64,000 nt of DNA, from positions 3,224,001 to 3,288,000 of the forward strand of contig NZ_CP108046.1 of NCBI RefSeq assembly GCF_041435115.1, in the 5' to 3' direction. The position numbers were made by a program, and so were the translations under genes. Numbering within the stretch: position 1 is the first letter of the stretch; every line of letters starts with the position of its first letter. Below the pieces are notes generated by a model that saw only the letters and a program-made list of their open reading frames with translations, was not told the DNA's origin and made no database searches. This DNA is from Streptomyces sp. NBC_00289. Lineage in GTDB: Bacteria; Actinomycetota; Actinomycetes; Streptomycetales; Streptomycetaceae. Positions 62,330 through 64,000 of the stretch are shown in pieces.

Positions 62330-63067
62330 ATGATCTTGCAGACCGAAAGAACGGACGCGCGGACGTGGCCTCAGGAGCAGATGGCCGAGCTGTTCAGTGA
62401 GGGCTTTCCACGGTTCATCACCGCCGATCGGCTGGGCAAGCAGTACATAGGCCGGGTCAGGGAGTGGTTCGGCGATCTGGACCTCATGCTGCTGGACGAG
62501 GCGGGCGTGCCGGTCGCCGGCGGGTGGGGAGTGCCGGTCCGCTGGGACGGGCAGACCGACACACTGCCGTCGGGCTACAGCGACGCCCTGGTCAGGGCCG
62601 TCGAGGGAAGGGAGCAGGGGGTCGTGCCGGACACCCTGGTGATCTGCGGCGCGATCGTCACTCCGTCGCTCAAGGGCCGTGGGCTGGCGGGCCGGACGCT
62701 GTCGACGCTGCGGGACACCGGCCTGGCGGCGGGCCTGAGCCGGGTCCTCGCGCCCGTGCGGCCGACGACGAAGGCGCGGTACCCGCTGACGCCGATCGCT
62801 TCCTTCATGCACTGGCGCCGGTCCGACGGTGCGGCCCTCGACCCGTGGATCCGGACCCATGAGCGTCTCGGCGCGGAGATCCTGGCGGCGGCGCCGGCCT
62901 CGCAGACGATGACGGGCACGGTCGCCGAGTGGGAGGACTGGACGGGACTGGCCCTCCCCGAGTCCGGCGACTACGTCATCCCGGACGGGCTGAGCGTGCT
63001 GCGCGTCGACCGGGACGCCGACAACGGGGTCTACCAGGAGCCCAACGTCTGGATGCGTCACGTCTGA
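62330..63067 (+). CDS. GNAT-like acetyltransferase
   Basis: Protein of 245 aa. The central part has acetyltransferase-like features: AGGWGVPVRW, VVPDTLVICGAIVTPSLKGRGLAGRTL (acetyl-CoA loop) and MHWRRSDGAALDPWIRTHERLGAEIL, with a C-terminal beta extension. ATG at 62330, AGGAT 7 nt upstream. Its 3' end overlaps that of the next, convergent gene by 10 bp. Substrate unknown. Confidence 0.75.
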   Translation: MILQTERTDARTWPQEQMAELFSEGFPRFITADRLGKQYIGRVREWFGDLDLMLLDEAGVPVAGGWGVPVRWDGQTDTLPSGYSDALVRAVEGREQGVVPDTLVICGAIVTPSLKGRGLAGRTLSTLRDTGLAAGLSRVLAPVRPTTKARYPLTPIASFMHWRRSDGAALDPWIRTHERLGAEILAAAPASQTMTGTVAEWEDWTGLALPESGDYVIPDGLSVLRVDRDADNGVYQEPNVWMRHV

Positions 63068-63609
63068 GGGCGGGACGCGAGATCGCTGCGCAGGCGGTAC
63101 AGGACGCTGGGCCGCAGCGGTCCTTCGGGCGCGGTGGGGTCGTCGAAGTCGTCGGCCGGGTCGCGGGTCATGCCCAGGCGCCGCATCACCGCCTGCGAAC
63201 GGAGGTTGGTGGCCGTGGTGACGGCGAGGATCTCGGCCAGGCCGAGGCTCTGGAAGCCGAACTCGAGGACGGCGCGGGCCGCTTCGGTGGCGTATCCGTG
63301 GCCCCAGGCCGCCCGGGCCAGCCGCCAGCCGACCTCGACTCCGGTGAAGGGCATGTCCTCCTCGACGGGGTCGAGCCCGGTGAACCCGACGAACTCGCGG
63401 GTGCCCGCCACCTCCACGGCCCACCAGCCCCAGCCGCGCCGGTCGAGGTCGGCCTGGAAGGACGCGACGGACGCGGCGCTCTGCTCGGCCGTGAGGAGTT
63501 CGGGGAAGTGTTCCCGGACCTCGGGGTCGGCGTTCATGGCGGCCCAGGGGGCGAGATCGGAGTCCCGCCAGGTGCGGAGGACGAGTCGCTCGGTACGCAG
63601 TTCGGACAT
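63058..63609 (-). CDS. RimJ/RimL-type N-acetyltransferase
   Basis: Protein of 183 aa of the GNAT RimJ/RimL type: starts SELRTERLVLRTWRDSDLAPWAAM, with REFVGFTGLDPVEEDMPFTGVEVGWRLARAAWGHGYATEAARA and TNLRSQAVMRRLGM. These proteins often acetylate ribosomal protein N-termini or small molecules. ATG at 63609. Convergent overlap with the preceding gene. Confidence 0.88.
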   Translation of the reverse strand: MSELRTERLVLRTWRDSDLAPWAAMNADPEVREHFPELLTAEQSAASVASFQADLDRRGWGWWAVEVAGTREFVGFTGLDPVEEDMPFTGVEVGWRLARAAWGHGYATEAARAVLEFGFQSLGLAEILAVTTATNLRSQAVMRRLGMTRDPADDFDDPTAPEGPLRPSVLYRLRSDLASRPQT

Positions 63610-63708
63610 CGCGCCAAGCTAACGCGATCATGTGCGCGCGGCGATCGAATAAATCGCATGCGCGGGGAAGGCGGTGGGCGGACCCTCACCCGCGGACCTC
63701 CACCGCCG

Positions 63709-63731
63709 CGGGGCGCCGTGTCGGCGCCCCG
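63709..63731 (-). terminator. Terminator after ispG
   Basis: A 10-bp perfect stem CGGGGCGCCG / CGGCGCCCCG with a 3-nt loop, 14 nt beyond the ispG stop. Confidence 0.75.
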
Positions 63732-63744
63732 CCCCGGATGCCGG

Positions 63745-64000
<256 letters not shown>

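Overview
This is a chromosomal segment of a Streptomyces species. The grounds are very high GC with strong third-position GC bias, many GTG starts (and one well-supported TTG start), a 16S-23S-5S rRNA operon without tRNA genes in its spacer, and a gene order that matches, as I recall it, the core S. coelicolor block from about SCO5752 down to SCO5696 (rimO, ftsK, osaB, osaA, osaC, rrn, rnj, dapA, thyX, dapB, pnp, rpsO, ribF, truB, rbfA, infB, nusA, rimP, proS, ispG).

Layout. 0-14 kb: rimO 5' end, a RodZ-like membrane HTH protein, ftsK, and the osmoadaptation genes osaB and osaA (minus strand) with osaC divergent. 14-20 kb: tRNA-Thr, a shortened DegT-type aminotransferase relic, and a complete rRNA operon read leftwards. 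20-31 kb: RNase J, dapA, thyX, two small membrane proteins, a TPR membrane protein, dapB, an M16 peptidase, pnp and rpsO; RNA decay enzymes are mixed with lysine and thymidylate synthesis. 31-37 kb: a DUF397 protein, a 1-kb repeat-rich gap without genes, then a 1339-residue proline-rich ParA-type ATPase. From memory, S. coelicolor has its ESX/type VII secretion locus here, so the gap may be a deletion scar. 37-49 kb: ribF, a 1252-residue inactive-trypsin/P-loop protein, and the translation-factor cluster rimP-nusA-ylxR-infB-DUF503-rbfA-truB.

49-51 kb: a Tat lipoprotein coupled to a ferritin-like protein, and an APH(6)-like protein that has lost its kinase catalytic residues. 51-59 kb looks like accessory DNA inserted before proS. 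It holds a translationally coupled ECF sigma / unknown / WhiB-like / unknown operon, divergent from an XRE regulator across a region with repeated TGTAGAT motifs. Next to it is a five-gene redox operon: Ser-rich membrane protein, ApbE flavinyltransferase, ferric-reductase-like cytochrome b, frameshifted NuoF-like protein and ferredoxin. 59-64 kb: proS, four GNAT acetyltransferases and the ispG 3' end.

Most promising items: the doubly degenerate trypsin/P-loop protein, the possible flavin-acceptor tail in the redox operon, the ECF-Wbl operon with its candidate operators, the APH-like pseudokinase, and the possible loss of the type VII secretion locus. No CRISPR array, insertion sequence, integrase or prophage was seen. 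Comparisons with S. coelicolor are from memory and were not checked by alignment.
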